From CANKHA01 sp963750965 (GTDB lineage Bacteria > Pseudomonadota > Alphaproteobacteria > Rhizobiales > Xanthobacteraceae), in assembly GCA_963750965.1 (NCBI GenBank), contig CAVVSK010000026.1, positions 1 through 64,000 on the forward strand: a DNA stretch of 64,000 bases. The letters run 5' to 3'. The notes under the pieces are model-generated. The model searched no databases. It was not told the origin of the DNA and was given only the letters and a program-made list of their open reading frames with translations. Numbering within the stretch: position 1 is the first letter of the stretch; the number at the start of each line of letters is the position of its first letter. Positions 44,095 through 52,570 of the stretch are shown here, one piece after another. Both the position numbers and the translations under genes were made by a program.

Positions 44095-46181
44095 TCAGAC
44101 TGAAGGAATGATCTTGAAGAAGGGGAACCAGGTTCCAAGGAAGGTCTGCGGCCACGGCACCGCCATGAACTTGTCGAAGGCGATGACGATGAATGTCACC
44201 ACCGCCACTGCATAAGTGAGCACCAGCGGCCACGGCTCCGGGCCTTCTATCCGCATGAAGATGATGACGAAGAAGAAAGCGGTCGGGATCAGCCCGATGG
44301 TCGCCATCGAAGCCATGAAGGCGACCAGGTAGGTGAAGAAGATCGCGCCGCGCTTGGCGATCGTGCCGACGGAAAGATGCGCGGTGTCGGAGGTCATATC
44401 CATGTGGATCTTCTTTTCCACTTGCTGCTGCGTCTCATCCGCGAGGCTTTCGGCGCTCACATCGTCCGGCTTGCGGCACATGTCGTTGAAGAGGCTCAGC
44501 GACGCGGCAGAAGAGGCCGACGAAACCGACGATCACCGGCACGATCTGCGCCTTGAAGCCCCAACCCGAAGCTGCGATCAACCCGCTGATGATTACGCAG
44601 ATCACGAATATCGTGAACAACTGCGAGGGATGGAAGCGCGGCGCACCGAAGCCGCCGAGCATTTTGCGCAGCCCACCATGGATGCGCACGTCCTGCAGCA
44701 GCGGCCGCACCAGCCCAAAGAAAGCCATCAGGAACAGAATTGCCACCACCGGCCGCGCGAACCAGCTCACGCCATAGCGCTCAATCGAAATGAACAGATA
44801 ACGTTCGATAGTGTCGCCCAGCACCACGCCGAGAATGAGCGGCGGGCGCGGCCATTTGAACTGCTTCATCAGCCAGCCGACGAGGCCGAAGAACAAGAGG
44901 CTGTAAAGGTCGCCCCAGTCGCGCGAAGCTTCGAAGGCGCCGATATAGACGATGCTGAGAACCGCGGGCAGGATCAGCGTGTAGCGCAGCGTCGCCAGCT
45001 TGGCGAATTGCGGGCTGAAGGCGTAGCACATGCCGGCGCCGAGAATGTTGGCCAAGCCCACCGACCACACCATCGAATAGGTGATGGGAAGGTTCTTGCT
45101 CAGCATGTCGGGTCCGGGCACGAGGCCGTGCATCAGGAAGGCGCCGAGCAGGATCGCCATGCCGGCGCTTCCCGGCACGCCGAAGGCGATGGTCGGAACC
45201 AGCGAGCCGCCTTCCTTGGCGTTGTTGGAGCTTTCCGACGCGATGACGCCGCGCACGTCGCCCTTGCCGAAAGTTTCCGAAGCGCCTTTTTCCGTCTTCA
45301 GCGCGTGACCATAGGCGAGCCAGTCAATGACCGAGCCGCCAATGCCGGGAATGGCGCCGATGCCGCCGCCGATCCACGAGCAGCGTAGGATCAGCCAGAT
45401 ATTGTCATAGCAATCCTTCACGCCCTGCCATTGGCCTTTGTACACGCTCTGCTTCACACCGCCTGTTGCAATGGCAAGGCGTGTGATCAGCAGGTCGCAC
45501 AGCTCGGGCAGCGCAAAGATGCCGAGCAGCATCGGCGTCAGCGGCATGCCGTCCCAGAGATAGAGGCTGTTGAAGGTCCAGCGCAGCGTCCCGGTCTGCG
45601 GGTCCGAGCCGATCATCGCCAGCATGATGCCGGCGCAGCCCGCGGTCAGTCCGCGCAGCGGCGCGTTGCCTGACAGGATGGCGACCATGGATATGCCAAG
45701 GACGGCGAAAGCGAGAAGCTCGGGCGAGCCGAGATAGAGCATGATCGGCCGCAGGATCGGGAATCGTGATGCCCAACAGAATGGCGCCAAAAATGCCGCC
45801 GAGCAGCGAGGACATGTAAGCCGCGCTCAGCGCCCGTCCGGCTTCGCCGCGCTTTGCCATCGGGTGGCCGTCGAGCACGGTCGCCGCCGAAGCGGCGCCC
45901 CCTGGCACGCCGAACAGCACGGCAGGAATGGGATCGCCGGTCGCGGTGGTCGCGCCGAGGCCAAGCAGCAGCGCAAAGGCGGCGTAAGGATCCATGGCAT
46001 AGGTGAAGGGCAACAGCATCGCCGTTCCGGCGAGGCCGCCGATGCCCGGCACGATGCCGAGCACCAGACCCATGACGCATCCGAGCGCCAGGAATCCCAG
46101 CCGGTGCGGCTCCATCAACAGGACAAAGGCCTGCCCCGCCGAATTCGCCATAAAGGCCGCTTCCGCCGCAAAACTTTCCAT
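44095..46181 (-). pseudogene. TctA-TctB fusion of a tripartite tricarboxylate transporter, two frameshifts
   Basis: Large membrane subunit with a C-terminal TctB-like part. Three frames must be joined. N-terminal TctA: MEPHRLGFLALGCVMGLVLG, GIVPGIGGLAGTAMLLPFTY and FGVPGGAASAATVLDG, to about 45762. Then, after an extra base in GGG 45759-45761: PILRPIMLYLGSPELLAF to about 44520, including GIGAIPGIGGSVIDWLAYGH and FGVPGSAGMAILLGAFLMHG. Then the TctB-like end: SLFNDMCRKPDDVSAE, IHMDMTSDTAHLSVGTIA, three helices, stop at 44095. As given, no full transporter is made. No TctC gene is adjacent. A strong terminator follows. Confidence 0.85.
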
Positions 46182-46848
46182 GACCCTAAAATCCCATCAC
46201 TCAAAAATTTCAACAAGCCGCGATGTGAGCGCCGGCGAGTGCCGGACTCACGTTATTCCTGAGCTTGATTATCGTGCCGCCGACTATCGGGATTTTTTTG
46301 GATTTCGCTTTGTTATCCATCGATCGCCGCCCGGGCAGCACAAAAAAGCGGCGGCAAACCCCTCCCAAGGTTCCCATCGCTTTCCCACCCATGTTTATCG
46401 GCTGGCGAGAAAAAAGCAACGGTCCCCGCCGCGCTTTGCGCGGGCATGGCTCATGAAATCGCTGGCGTCTTGGTATGGTCGCGCTCGCTCGAGCCCAGGC
46501 TTTTCGGCTGTGGCCTTTCGCAAGTCCTTCGCATTAACGCAGCGCCAAAAGACCAATGCTTCCAACGGGGTTGGGTCGAATGATTGAGATGGCCTGCGAC
46601 ACGGCCATTTTTGCACCAGGGCGAATTTGGCAGCCGCCGATTTTATAGCCAGTGACGCTCAGCTCGTTGGCCTAACTACACTGCCGTCGTAACCGCTTTG
46701 ACCAGCATCGTGGCTCCTAACGCCAGCGACGGAGATACGTCATCCAACAAATTTGCTGAGTATATTCGTTTCTAAAAAAGCGACGGCCTGCCTGAACCCA
46801 TAAGGATGAGGGCTGCGGCGGTTGTCGCGAGTATGAAGGAATCCATTG
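46182..46848. other. 667-base region without a supportable gene
   Basis: Upstream of the TctAB gene on one side and of the small membrane gene's 3' end on the other. It holds a palindrome near 46225, short A- and T-rich runs and only Arg/Ser-rich short frames on both strands (e.g. 46210-46419 minus) without RBS or family resemblance. It probably contains the TctAB promoter; otherwise I see nothing. Confidence 0.5.
46225..46251. promoter_or_regulatory. imperfect palindrome upstream of the TctAB gene
   Basis: gtgag-c-gccggc-gagt-gccgg-a-ctcac can fold into an interrupted hairpin about 45-70 bases upstream of the TctAB start. It could be an operator for a transport regulator; this is inference only. 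Confidence 0.3.
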
Positions 46849-47043
46849 CTACAACCAGACCTCAGCAATGCCTCTAACCACCGACCCAATGCTTATTACG
46901 AGACCGCCCGCCCACAGGATGGAGACATACGGCTCCACTATCGTGTTTACAAACGGCCTAACTTTTCCATTGACAGGAAGGCTAAACCAAAAGCCGCCCG
47001 CGGTCGCGGCGAAGGTTATAATGCCGATCCATATCCAGATCAT
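46849..47043 (-). CDS. small two-helix membrane protein
   Basis: 64-residue protein with two membrane helices (MIWIWIGIITFAATAGGFWF and PYVSILWAGGLVISIGSVV) joined by a short polar loop with a few charges. GAGGG precedes the ATG at a good distance, which supports the start. I do not recognise it; about 150 bases separate it from the NhaD-type gene on the same strand. Confidence 0.6.
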   Translation of the reverse strand: MIWIWIGIITFAATAGGFWFSLPVNGKVRPFVNTIVEPYVSILWAGGLVISIGSVVRGIAEVWL

Positions 47044-47189
47044 ATATCCGCCCTCAGCTTGTGAGTGATCATCAAAGGATACCCAACCCCTTAAAGGCTA
47101 CGCTGGAGGGCGAGGGATTTCCATAGCTAATGAGTATGACCGGCTCAGACCGCCAATCCGGATAGCGGGCAGTGAGTTCGCGCGAACGA

Positions 47190-48392
47190 TCAATAAGGCG
47201 CGTCCGGTTTCCAGCCGAGGATCACAAGCATGACAAAAAAGCCGAGCACATAAGCCAGCACAACAAACCAGCCGTGGCGTAGCCATAGGCCAACCGATTT
47301 CGCCTCCGGATACATGTTCGCGAGCGCAACCCCGGCCGATGACCCGAACCAGGTCATGGTGCCGCCAAACCCAACGGCATAAGCGAGCATTCCCCAATCA
47401 TAGCCGCCCTGCTTCAGCGCAAGCGCCGTCAGTGGAATATTGTCAAAAACCGCGGAGACAAAACCGAGACCGAGAGACGTTTGCCATGAGGGCGTGGGTA
47501 GCTTGTCCACTGGCATCATCGAGGCGCAGAGCACCAAAGCGAGCAGGAATAGCGTGCCCTTCGCCGTCTCCGGCATGACGCGCCAATCGGGACGCCGCAG
47601 TGGACTGGTAGCGAGAATGACAGCCCAAACCGCAAGTCCAAGCACCGGCGCCTTGTCCAGTACTGCGGGAAATTTGATGTTGGTGACCACATTCGCCAGC
47701 ACAGCCGCAATGAGGATGGCGCCCACAATAAACAGCCGTATCCATTCAATTCGCAAACGACGCGGAGGTTGTTTGTCGATTGCGGAATAGCGTTGCTGGA
47801 GGCGCGATGCCGGGATGCCAAAAACAATCAGCGCAACAGCCGCCGGTATGTAGGCATCCAGCACCTTAAGAGGGGATATACCGGCAATCCACATCATGGT
47901 GGTGGTGGTGTCGCCGAGCACGCTGCCAGCGCCGCCGCCGTTTGACGCCCCGACCAGCGCTGCCAAATAACCGATATGAACTTTTCCCTTGAAGACGTGC
48001 CGCGCCATCGTTCCGCCGATAAGCGCAGCGGCGATATTGTCGAGAAATCCCGAAAGCACGAAGACAATCCCGAGCAGGGCAAAGGCTCCCGTCCAGTTGT
48101 CAGGCAAGATAGCCGGCAGCTCGTCTGGTACGCGACTTTCTTCAAAATGGCGGGAAAGCAACGCGAAACCGGTGAGCAATAAGAACAGGTTTGCCAGCAC
48201 CACCCATTCATGGTGCAACTGCAGGCCAAGCCCGCCCAGGCCGGGGCCATCTTTAAAGCCCGTGAAGACGAGCTTGTAGATTGTAATTGCCGCCAGACCG
48301 GTGAGCGCAACAGGAAGCGTGTAGCGATGAAAGACCGCAATGCCGACCAGGGTCAAAGCAAAGAGAATGAAATCGATTGGAATATCGAGCAA
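47190..48392 (-). CDS. NhaD-type Na+/H+ antiporter (ion transporter superfamily)
   Basis: Polytopic membrane protein of 400 residues with about 10-11 helices, of the NhaD/ArsB (IT) superfamily. Characteristic blocks are LSGFLDNIAAALIGGTMARH, GASNGGGAGSVLGDTTTTMM with the conserved Asp/Thr cluster, VSAVFDNIPLTALALKQGG and GTMTWFGSSAGVALANMYP. The two DN-containing half-site motifs reflect an inverted repeat architecture. Sodium/proton exchange is the best guess; a dicarboxylate or other substrate cannot be excluded. It borders the tRNA-Ser integration region. Confidence 0.85.
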   Translation of the reverse strand: MLDIPIDFILFALTLVGIAVFHRYTLPVALTGLAAITIYKLVFTGFKDGPGLGGLGLQLHHEWVVLANLFLLLTGFALLSRHFEESRVPDELPAILPDNWTGAFALLGIVFVLSGFLDNIAAALIGGTMARHVFKGKVHIGYLAALVGASNGGGAGSVLGDTTTTMMWIAGISPLKVLDAYIPAAVALIVFGIPASRLQQRYSAIDKQPPRRLRIEWIRLFIVGAILIAAVLANVVTNIKFPAVLDKAPVLGLAVWAVILATSPLRRPDWRVMPETAKGTLFLLALVLCASMMPVDKLPTPSWQTSLGLGFVSAVFDNIPLTALALKQGGYDWGMLAYAVGFGGTMTWFGSSAGVALANMYPEAKSVGLWLRHGWFVVLAYVLGFFVMLVILGWKPDAPY

Positions 48393-48495
48393 AGATCGCT
48401 CCCGATCTGAAGAGGAAGTTCCGGAGGGAACGCCGAATGCTACTCAGGGCCGATTTAGAAATTGCGCTGTCAGATGTTATAAGCTTTCGGGGCGT

Positions 48496-48505
48496 CCGGT
48501 GGCAA
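48496..48505 (+). repeat. decamer ccggtggcaa upstream of tRNA-Ser fragment 1
   Basis: Single copy of a decamer that recurs, mostly as a tandem pair, near every tRNA-Ser copy (53285, 53518, 57771). Here it is followed by aaatgccgg. Possible integrase arm-type site. Confidence 0.5.
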
Positions 48506-48555
48506 AATGCCGGACTGTTCTCTTCATGGAACGCGGGAAGGCATCATCAAGGCTT

Positions 48556-48597
48556 GGAAGGGTGGCCGAGTGGTTTAAGGCAGCGGTCTTGAAAACC
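48556..48597 (+). repeat. 5'-half fragment of tRNA-Ser(UGA), copy 1
   Basis: 42 bases identical to the first 42 bases of the intact tRNA-Ser at 57845, covering acceptor 5' strand, D-arm and anticodon stem-loop; the match then stops (ccaca instead of ccgcc). Eight further bases upstream (caaggctt) are also shared with the intact copy. Not a functional tRNA: no variable arm, T-arm or acceptor 3' strand follows. I read it as the left attachment-site scar. Confidence 0.92.
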
Positions 48598-48735
48598 ACA
48601 AAGCGCCGTCCCCTCTCCTCTTAGGCTGTACCGTTGCAGCCCGTGTTGTTGGGCTTTTCACTGGGCTGCACACCGCCTCGTCCCTCCCGGTCCCGGCTGG
48701 TTTCATTTAGTCTGGGGGCAATCCGGGGCAAAACC
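48598..48735 (+). repeat. segment downstream of tRNA fragment 1, related to 53405-53545
   Basis: Patchy similarity with the segment after tRNA fragment 2: both contain ctgtaccgttg, then a gtttcat-tag block and end in tandem decamers (here ctgggggcaa 48712 and ccggggcaaa 48723). This supports duplication of the attachment region and not only of the tRNA half. Confidence 0.5.
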
Positions 48736-48790
48736 GCGCGCTGGCTCTAGCCGTGAACGGCTACGCCTTCGGGTTCGTGCTGGTCTATTT

Positions 48791-49300
48791 CTACGGTGTT
48801 CGATCCCTCACGAAGCGGGGCAGGCCCGCAACATCGGGGGCAATGACTCTGCCATCCGGTTTTACGGACACGACACGGGTGCAGGGCGGCATTTCCCGTT
48901 TATAGTCCCGCCTCAGGGTGAGTTCGGAAGTGGCGGCGGCCTGCTCCGCGGCATGCAACGTCTTCGCGGCGACGATGATGTTTTCGTCACCGCACCGCAG
49001 GACGAGACTCCAGCCTTCACGAATGAGCGTGGATCGGTAGCCGCAGCCGAGTTCATGACGATGTTTGCTTTTGCAGTTGGCGATTGCCTTGGCCAAGGCC
49101 TGCCCAGGTGTCGGCTCGGTCGCCGTCCCCCAAGCACCATCTGGTGCAATTACGAGCACGGTCACATCCAGTTCCCATTCGTCATCGCTCTGCGCCAGCA
49201 GTGGTGGGTTTGGGGACGAAGCCGGCTGCGCGGAACTCGCGCTCACGCCGAGAATGCTGATGCCGATTGCGCAGGCGGTCGCCTGGATGAGACGACGCAT
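48791..49300 (-). CDS. secreted hypothetical protein
   Basis: 169-residue protein with a clear signal peptide (MRRLIQATACAIGISILGVS, cleavage near ASSAQ) and a mature part with three or four Cys (AIANCKSKHRHELGCGYR, LVLRCGD, MPPCTRVVS), suggesting a small disulfide-bonded periplasmic protein. GGAGG lies just before the ATG at 49300, which decides the start; the frame is open upstream. Family not recognised. First gene inside element A. Confidence 0.65.
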   Translation of the reverse strand: MRRLIQATACAIGISILGVSASSAQPASSPNPPLLAQSDDEWELDVTVLVIAPDGAWGTATEPTPGQALAKAIANCKSKHRHELGCGYRSTLIREGWSLVLRCGDENIIVAAKTLHAAEQAAATSELTLRRDYKREMPPCTRVVSVKPDGRVIAPDVAGLPRFVRDRTP

Positions 49301-49631
49301 CGTGACCTCCTCTTTTGCCATGAACAATAGAAGCCCGTGTCGCAATGGAGAGCGTGCCGTATCCACCGGGGGGAGGCGTTGGCATTTGTCAACGCCATGC
49401 GAGAAAAACGCAACCTATTGAGTTATGGGGATTTCTTGCGCCGCGGGATGCAGCACGGCGAGGCAGGTTGCGGTGGTGGCCAATGATGGTGGCCTCCCTT
49501 GTTGAAGAGAGCCACGGCCTGGCGGCATGCCGGATGGTTTCTTGGTATTCTGGATTCGGTCATCGGTCGCCCTGCGTGGCGGTTTCATCCATTCGGGAGG
49601 CGGAAGCAAGCCGTGAAAAGCCGATTCCCCT
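49301..49631. other. 331-base region without a supportable gene
   Basis: Between the secreted protein and the MKESSW gene. Frames on both strands here (such as 49415-49825 minus) are antisense to better candidates or lack an RBS. It should hold divergent promoters; nothing more is visible. Confidence 0.45.
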
Positions 49632-50021
49632 ATGAAAGAATCCTCGTGGAGCGACCCTGCGAAAAACGAGGCATGGCTCACGGCACTTGAGCAGACCGGG
49701 CCGGAAAATGTGAAGGCGCGCCTTGCGCAACATGCCGGCGGCTCCGCGTCCTCCATCTCAATCGGGGGGCAGGATATGACCAAAGGTTTTGCCGAAGGGT
49801 GGCTGACTTGGCACGCTGAGCGCAAAGCTAAGAGGGAGGCATCAATTTGCGCGGCCCGCTGCCGACGATCTCGCTGCGGCAGGGGCGGCGTTCAAAGAAA
49901 ATTGGGAAAAGCTGTTAGGCGCCGGGCTGAAGATCATTCAAAAGAAAAGGAGCCCCATGGCTCCGACGCGCACTGGCCTTACAGCCACCCTTGCGGGTTA
50001 CCCTTATGCCGGTTTCGCTGA
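49632..50021 (+). CDS. hypothetical protein, N-terminus conserved-looking, C-terminus altered by a deletion
   Basis: The first ~70 residues (MKESSWSDPAKNEAWLTALE, GQDMTKGFAEGWLTWHAERK) look like a genuine small protein of a kind I associate with Bradyrhizobium-like accessory regions. From about 49839 on the frame runs through DNA that is homologous, in a different register, to the gene at 54800-55078, giving Cys/Arg-rich residues. The original end has probably been lost by a deletion that fused two genes. Function unknown. Confidence 0.55.
   Translation: MKESSWSDPAKNEAWLTALEQTGPENVKARLAQHAGGSASSISIGGQDMTKGFAEGWLTWHAERKAKREASICAARCRRSRCGRGGVQRKLGKAVRRRAEDHSKEKEPHGSDAHWPYSHPCGLPLCRFR
49839..49960 (+). 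pseudogene. remnant of a paralogue of the gene at 54800
   Basis: 49839-49925 matches 54941-55055 closely at DNA level except for an internal loss of about 35 bases (after gcgcgg-ccc-g). Read in the proper frame it gives ADDLAAAGAAFKENWEKLLG, as in the intact gene (ADDLAAAGAAFKANWEKLLG). Start and N-terminal half are missing. It shows that elements A and B once carried the same gene. Confidence 0.8.
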
Positions 50022-50055
50022 GCCTCGTCTGATTGGCATTTTTGGCGCGCGAAAA

Positions 50056-50253
50056 TTACTCTGTAGCGGTTGGCTTATTGGAGGCGATGAAGATCCGAAC
50101 ATCCTTGGCGAGGACGCCGACAGTATCCACCGCTTCTTTCAGCTCAGCTTCGGTGCATCTAAACTCCTTGCACCAATAATCGACTTCCCAAGTCTCATTG
50201 ACGTTTACGCGCGTGGCGTCAGCTGGCCCGCTTTTCTTGACATCATCGGCCAT
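50056..50253 (-). CDS. DUF3606 domain protein
   Basis: 65-residue protein: MADDVKKSGPADATRVNVN, TWEVDYWCKEFRCTEAELKE, AVDTVGVLAKDV. This is the DUF3606 pattern (RINVNE...EVRYW...ELREAV), a small widespread family of unknown function common in rhizobia. ATG 50253 is used since it matches family starts; the frame continues upstream through a second, truncated copy. Confidence 0.8.
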   Translation of the reverse strand: MADDVKKSGPADATRVNVNETWEVDYWCKEFRCTEAELKEAVDTVGVLAKDVRIFIASNKPTATE

Positions 50254-50296
50254 AACGAATTCCCTTCCTGCTGTTAGCGGGAGCCTAGCACTTAGT

Positions 50297-50389
50297 TTAG
50301 CAGCCTCTAGCGATTGGCTTATGGGCGGCGATGAACGTGAGAACATCCTCGGCGAGGACGCCGACAGTCTGCATCCAATCATCGGCCAT
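50297..50389 (-). pseudogene. internally deleted second copy of the DUF3606 gene
   Basis: Read on the minus strand it starts MADDW and jumps directly to QTVGVLAEDVLTFIAAHKPI, i.e. the first four residues and the last ~25 of the DUF3606 gene next to it, with the central part lost. DNA identity is visible between 50087-50140 and 50325-50380 (gcgaggacgccgacagt in both). A tandem duplication followed by deletion. Confidence 0.75.
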
Positions 50390-50410
50390 GAGGCCGCCAA
50401 CTGAGGTGGC

Positions 50411-50602
50411 CTAACTTCCGTTGCCGTTTTCCATGTCGGCTATCCGTTTCTGGCGCGCTATTTGAGCATCTCGATCGCGCGCCAGGTTCTCCCAGGTTTC
50501 GGCCATTCCGAGCAGTTGGCGACGACTTTCTTCATTGGAAGAGGCTGTCGCTAACTGGCGACATTCATTCGCGTGCTGCTTGTATTCTTCGATCTTTCGC
50601 AT
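50411..50602 (-). CDS. small conserved hypothetical protein
   Basis: 63-residue, charged, helical protein (MRKIEEYKQHANECRQLATA, RRQLLGMAETWENLARDRD). I recognise the general pattern (short proteins with HAxECRxLA and MAxTWExLAxxR) from rhizobial accessory genes, but no function is known. GCGGGGAG precedes the ATG. Confidence 0.72.
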   Translation of the reverse strand: MRKIEEYKQHANECRQLATASSNEESRRQLLGMAETWENLARDRDAQIARQKRIADMENGNGS

Positions 50603-50696
50603 ACGGCTCCCCGCTAAAGGCGGGAGCGCGGTCGCGTCTCTCAGTCAACCGACGCCTGGCAAGTTGCCGCTGCCGATGATGAACGAAGTGTGCGCC

Positions 50697-50721
50697 TTTT
50701 GGTCGCCAATAGCGACCAAAA
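50697..50721. terminator. perfect 10-bp hairpin
   Basis: ttttggtcgc and gcgaccaaaa form a perfect stem with loop caata. It lies about 100 bases upstream of the 50411-50602 gene (minus strand) in otherwise empty DNA; it may be a terminator or an operator. Confidence 0.45.
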
Positions 50722-51065
50722 TCAAACTAGGCCACCGGCTTTCAGCGTCCCCATAACTTCCATGTCCTTCTTTCTCGATCACTCTTAGGTGTGCGGGCTG
50801 TCAATTCCGAGCTAATTGGTGACGAGCACCCAATATGAGTCGAATGCCTACCTATCCGCTTACATTCCATCAGACGCTTGAGCGCGTTTGGCGCCGTCGG
50901 ATGGCAAGCGCTCTCCAATTTAGGAGTGAGCTCTACCCGGAGCCCAGTACAGTGAGTAAGGCACTCCCAAAGGCCTACTACTTTGACAACCAGATAGCCT
51001 TCGCCGGGAACAACACTTCAGCGATGCACGGTTGATTTCTAAGGCTCGGGGTCATAGGGGGCGCG
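50722..51065. other. about 340 bases without a supportable gene
   Basis: Between the hairpin and the LigD remnant. A plus frame 50835-51035 (MSRMPTYPLTFHQTLERVWR...) is open but has no RBS and no family resemblance. Nothing else is seen. Confidence 0.4.
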
Positions 51066-51226
51066 CTCGTCTTCGCCCATGCTTGCCGGCTGGGTTTGGA
51101 AGGCATCGTGTCAAAGCGAATAGATGCGCCCTATCGCTCAGGCCGGGCGGCCGGGCGAAGTGCTGGATAAAGACGAAGAACAAGAACGCAGCGGCCTATA
51201 TGCGCGTAGAGGACGGGACGTTCTAG
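51066..51226 (+). pseudogene. ligD: DNA ligase D (ATP-dependent ligase domain) remnant
   Basis: Two adjoining frames give LVFAHACRLGLEGIVSKRID, APYRSGR and then WIKTKNKNAAAYMRVED. This is the motif IV-V stretch of the ATP-dependent ligase domain of LigD (GLEGIVSKR...YRSGR...WIKVKN). Only about 50 residues survive, with a frameshift between them, ending at TAG 51226. LigD with Ku repairs double-strand breaks by end joining; no Ku gene is near. Clear debris inside element A. Confidence 0.8.
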
Positions 51227-51405
51227 CGGACCAATGCGGTACGCCCCTCCGCCTGGATATGTTCGCTTAGACGAATGCCGCGAGGCCGCCCCAAAATCGG
51301 AAATAGCGGGGGTTCGAACAGCGCCGCGTAAACGTGCCATTCGCTCGCCCTATTGTGGATTAACAAACATTCATCTAAGTGAGTATGGATGCCCGGAGGG
51401 GGCCC

Positions 51406-51672
51406 ATGCCGCGAGAACTCATCGAGCCGAACAAAGGCGACAAGCGTTGTGTCCGACGCAAGAAGGGCAAGTTCACCAAATCTCAAGACGATGTAGGCAG
51501 GTCACTGGCAGCAGATCGCCGGAAGAAGGCGAAGAAAACCGCGAAGAAGGGCGAGGACGACCGGGGCGACCAGCGAGCGCGTAAGAAGAAGCGCAAGACC
51601 ACGCGCAATACCCCCAAGCGGGGTCTTAAAATCATGTGGACGCATTTTTCTGCCACACACACAGGTGCTTAG
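51406..51672 (+). CDS. small basic conserved hypothetical protein
   Basis: 88 residues, very Lys-rich. The pattern MPRELIEPNKGDKRCVRRKK, FTKSQDDVGRSLAADRRKKA, KKTAKKGEDDRGD matches a short protein family widespread in rhizobia (P-G-DKRYVRR ... DVGRSLSxDRR ... K-GQGDRGD) of unknown function. GGAGGGGG precedes the ATG at 51406. The last ~25 residues (GLKIMWTHFSATHTGA) do not look conserved, so the natural end may be altered. Confidence 0.72.
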   Translation: MPRELIEPNKGDKRCVRRKKGKFTKSQDDVGRSLAADRRKKAKKTAKKGEDDRGDQRARKKKRKTTRNTPKRGLKIMWTHFSATHTGA

Positions 51673-51757
51673 ACATCGGCTAAGGGACGGTGAGTGGCCC
51701 GCCGCTCCTCAATCCAGTGTGTCTGCACACTCAGCTTGGCGATTTCTTCAGCTGAGG

Positions 51758-51985
51758 CTACTTCGGCTTTGAATTTGCGATTAGTTCGGCTTCAGCTTGG
51801 AGAGCACGGCCTACATTCAGGGCGTCATCCCAACTTAATGCAAGGGGCACACCGTCGTTGAACCGCAGCGCCGTGAGCTCAGTGCCTTTAATGCGTCCTA
51901 TCGCCCAAGAGGTCACTCGTGTGTGGTTGGAAAGCTGACGCACCTGTTCCGGCGGTAGATTTGGCTTGTCATTTGACTCGGGCAT
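51758..51985 (-). CDS. small hypothetical protein
   Basis: 75 residues: MPESNDKPNLPPEQVRQLSN, GRIKGTELTALRFNDGVPLA, LSWDDALNVGRALQAEAELI. Composition and the balanced pattern argue for a real gene; family not known to me. The region just downstream (51673-51757) contains, in another frame on the minus strand, a fragment like EEIAKLSVQTHW, similar to part of the ORF at 53076. Confidence 0.6.
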   Translation of the reverse strand: MPESNDKPNLPPEQVRQLSNHTRVTSWAIGRIKGTELTALRFNDGVPLALSWDDALNVGRALQAEAELIANSKPK

Positions 51986-52043
51986 GGCGCGGCCCTGTTC
52001 CGTTTCAAATGTGCAGCCTTGTTTTCGCGGCCCTTGTAGGCGC

Positions 52044-52367
52044 TCAAACTGGCTGCAGAAGTCTTTCGCCTCGTTTGCGGAACGATCGCCGCCAACCTAG
52101 AGCTAGCTCGCTGGTAGCGTCGGCAGTAAATTCCACCCCCAAACCGTCCTTTGAACGCCGAACGACGCGGCATCTCTTAGCGCGGCCGTGAGGTGACATG
52201 CGGAGAATGAACTCGTCCGGAGCTGTGCTAGGTTCCAGGCCAATAATCTTGGCACCATCATTTGAAAAGTTACTCACGATACATCGCCCGGTGAAACGGC
52301 CGTGGCTATCATAGATTTGGGCTGGCGAGTTCCATTCGACACGAAAGTTCTTTCGGCGTTCGCGCAT
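52044..52367 (-). CDS. PilZ-domain protein
   Basis: 107 residues with a PilZ-like pattern: RERRKNFRVEWNSPAQIYD at the start (RxxxR-type c-di-GMP contact), CIVSNFSNDGAKIIGLE (the D/NxSxxG element) and KDGLGVEF at the end of the barrel. Single-domain PilZ proteins bind c-di-GMP or are degenerate adaptors; here Arg and Ser/Asn/Gly positions look largely conserved. Inside element A. Confidence 0.8.
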   Translation of the reverse strand: MRERRKNFRVEWNSPAQIYDSHGRFTGRCIVSNFSNDGAKIIGLEPSTAPDEFILRMSPHGRAKRCRVVRRSKDGLGVEFTADATSELALGWRRSFRKRGERLLQPV

Positions 52368-52570
52368 GTTCGCGGTCTCGAATAAGGTGGAAGTTCACGA
52401 CATTAAAGTCGGCAAACGTGAGAAGCGCTTTAATCGATATTTGAAAAAGCTACATAGTTTTCAATTCAATCATTCATCAAACGGCGGTGGCGCGGGAAAG
52501 TGGCACTGAACCAGCGAGTATCACCGTTTCGCCTGCTTCAAGCGAGATCTAGCCGAGCTGGGGGCCCTGT

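Noticed and set aside
46210..46419. Minus-strand 69-residue ORF upstream of TctAB
   Set aside because: No RBS, basic composition, no recognisable family; more likely leader or intergenic DNA.
51223..51486. Minus-strand 87-residue ORF
   Set aside because: Antisense to the start of the better supported 51406-51672 gene.
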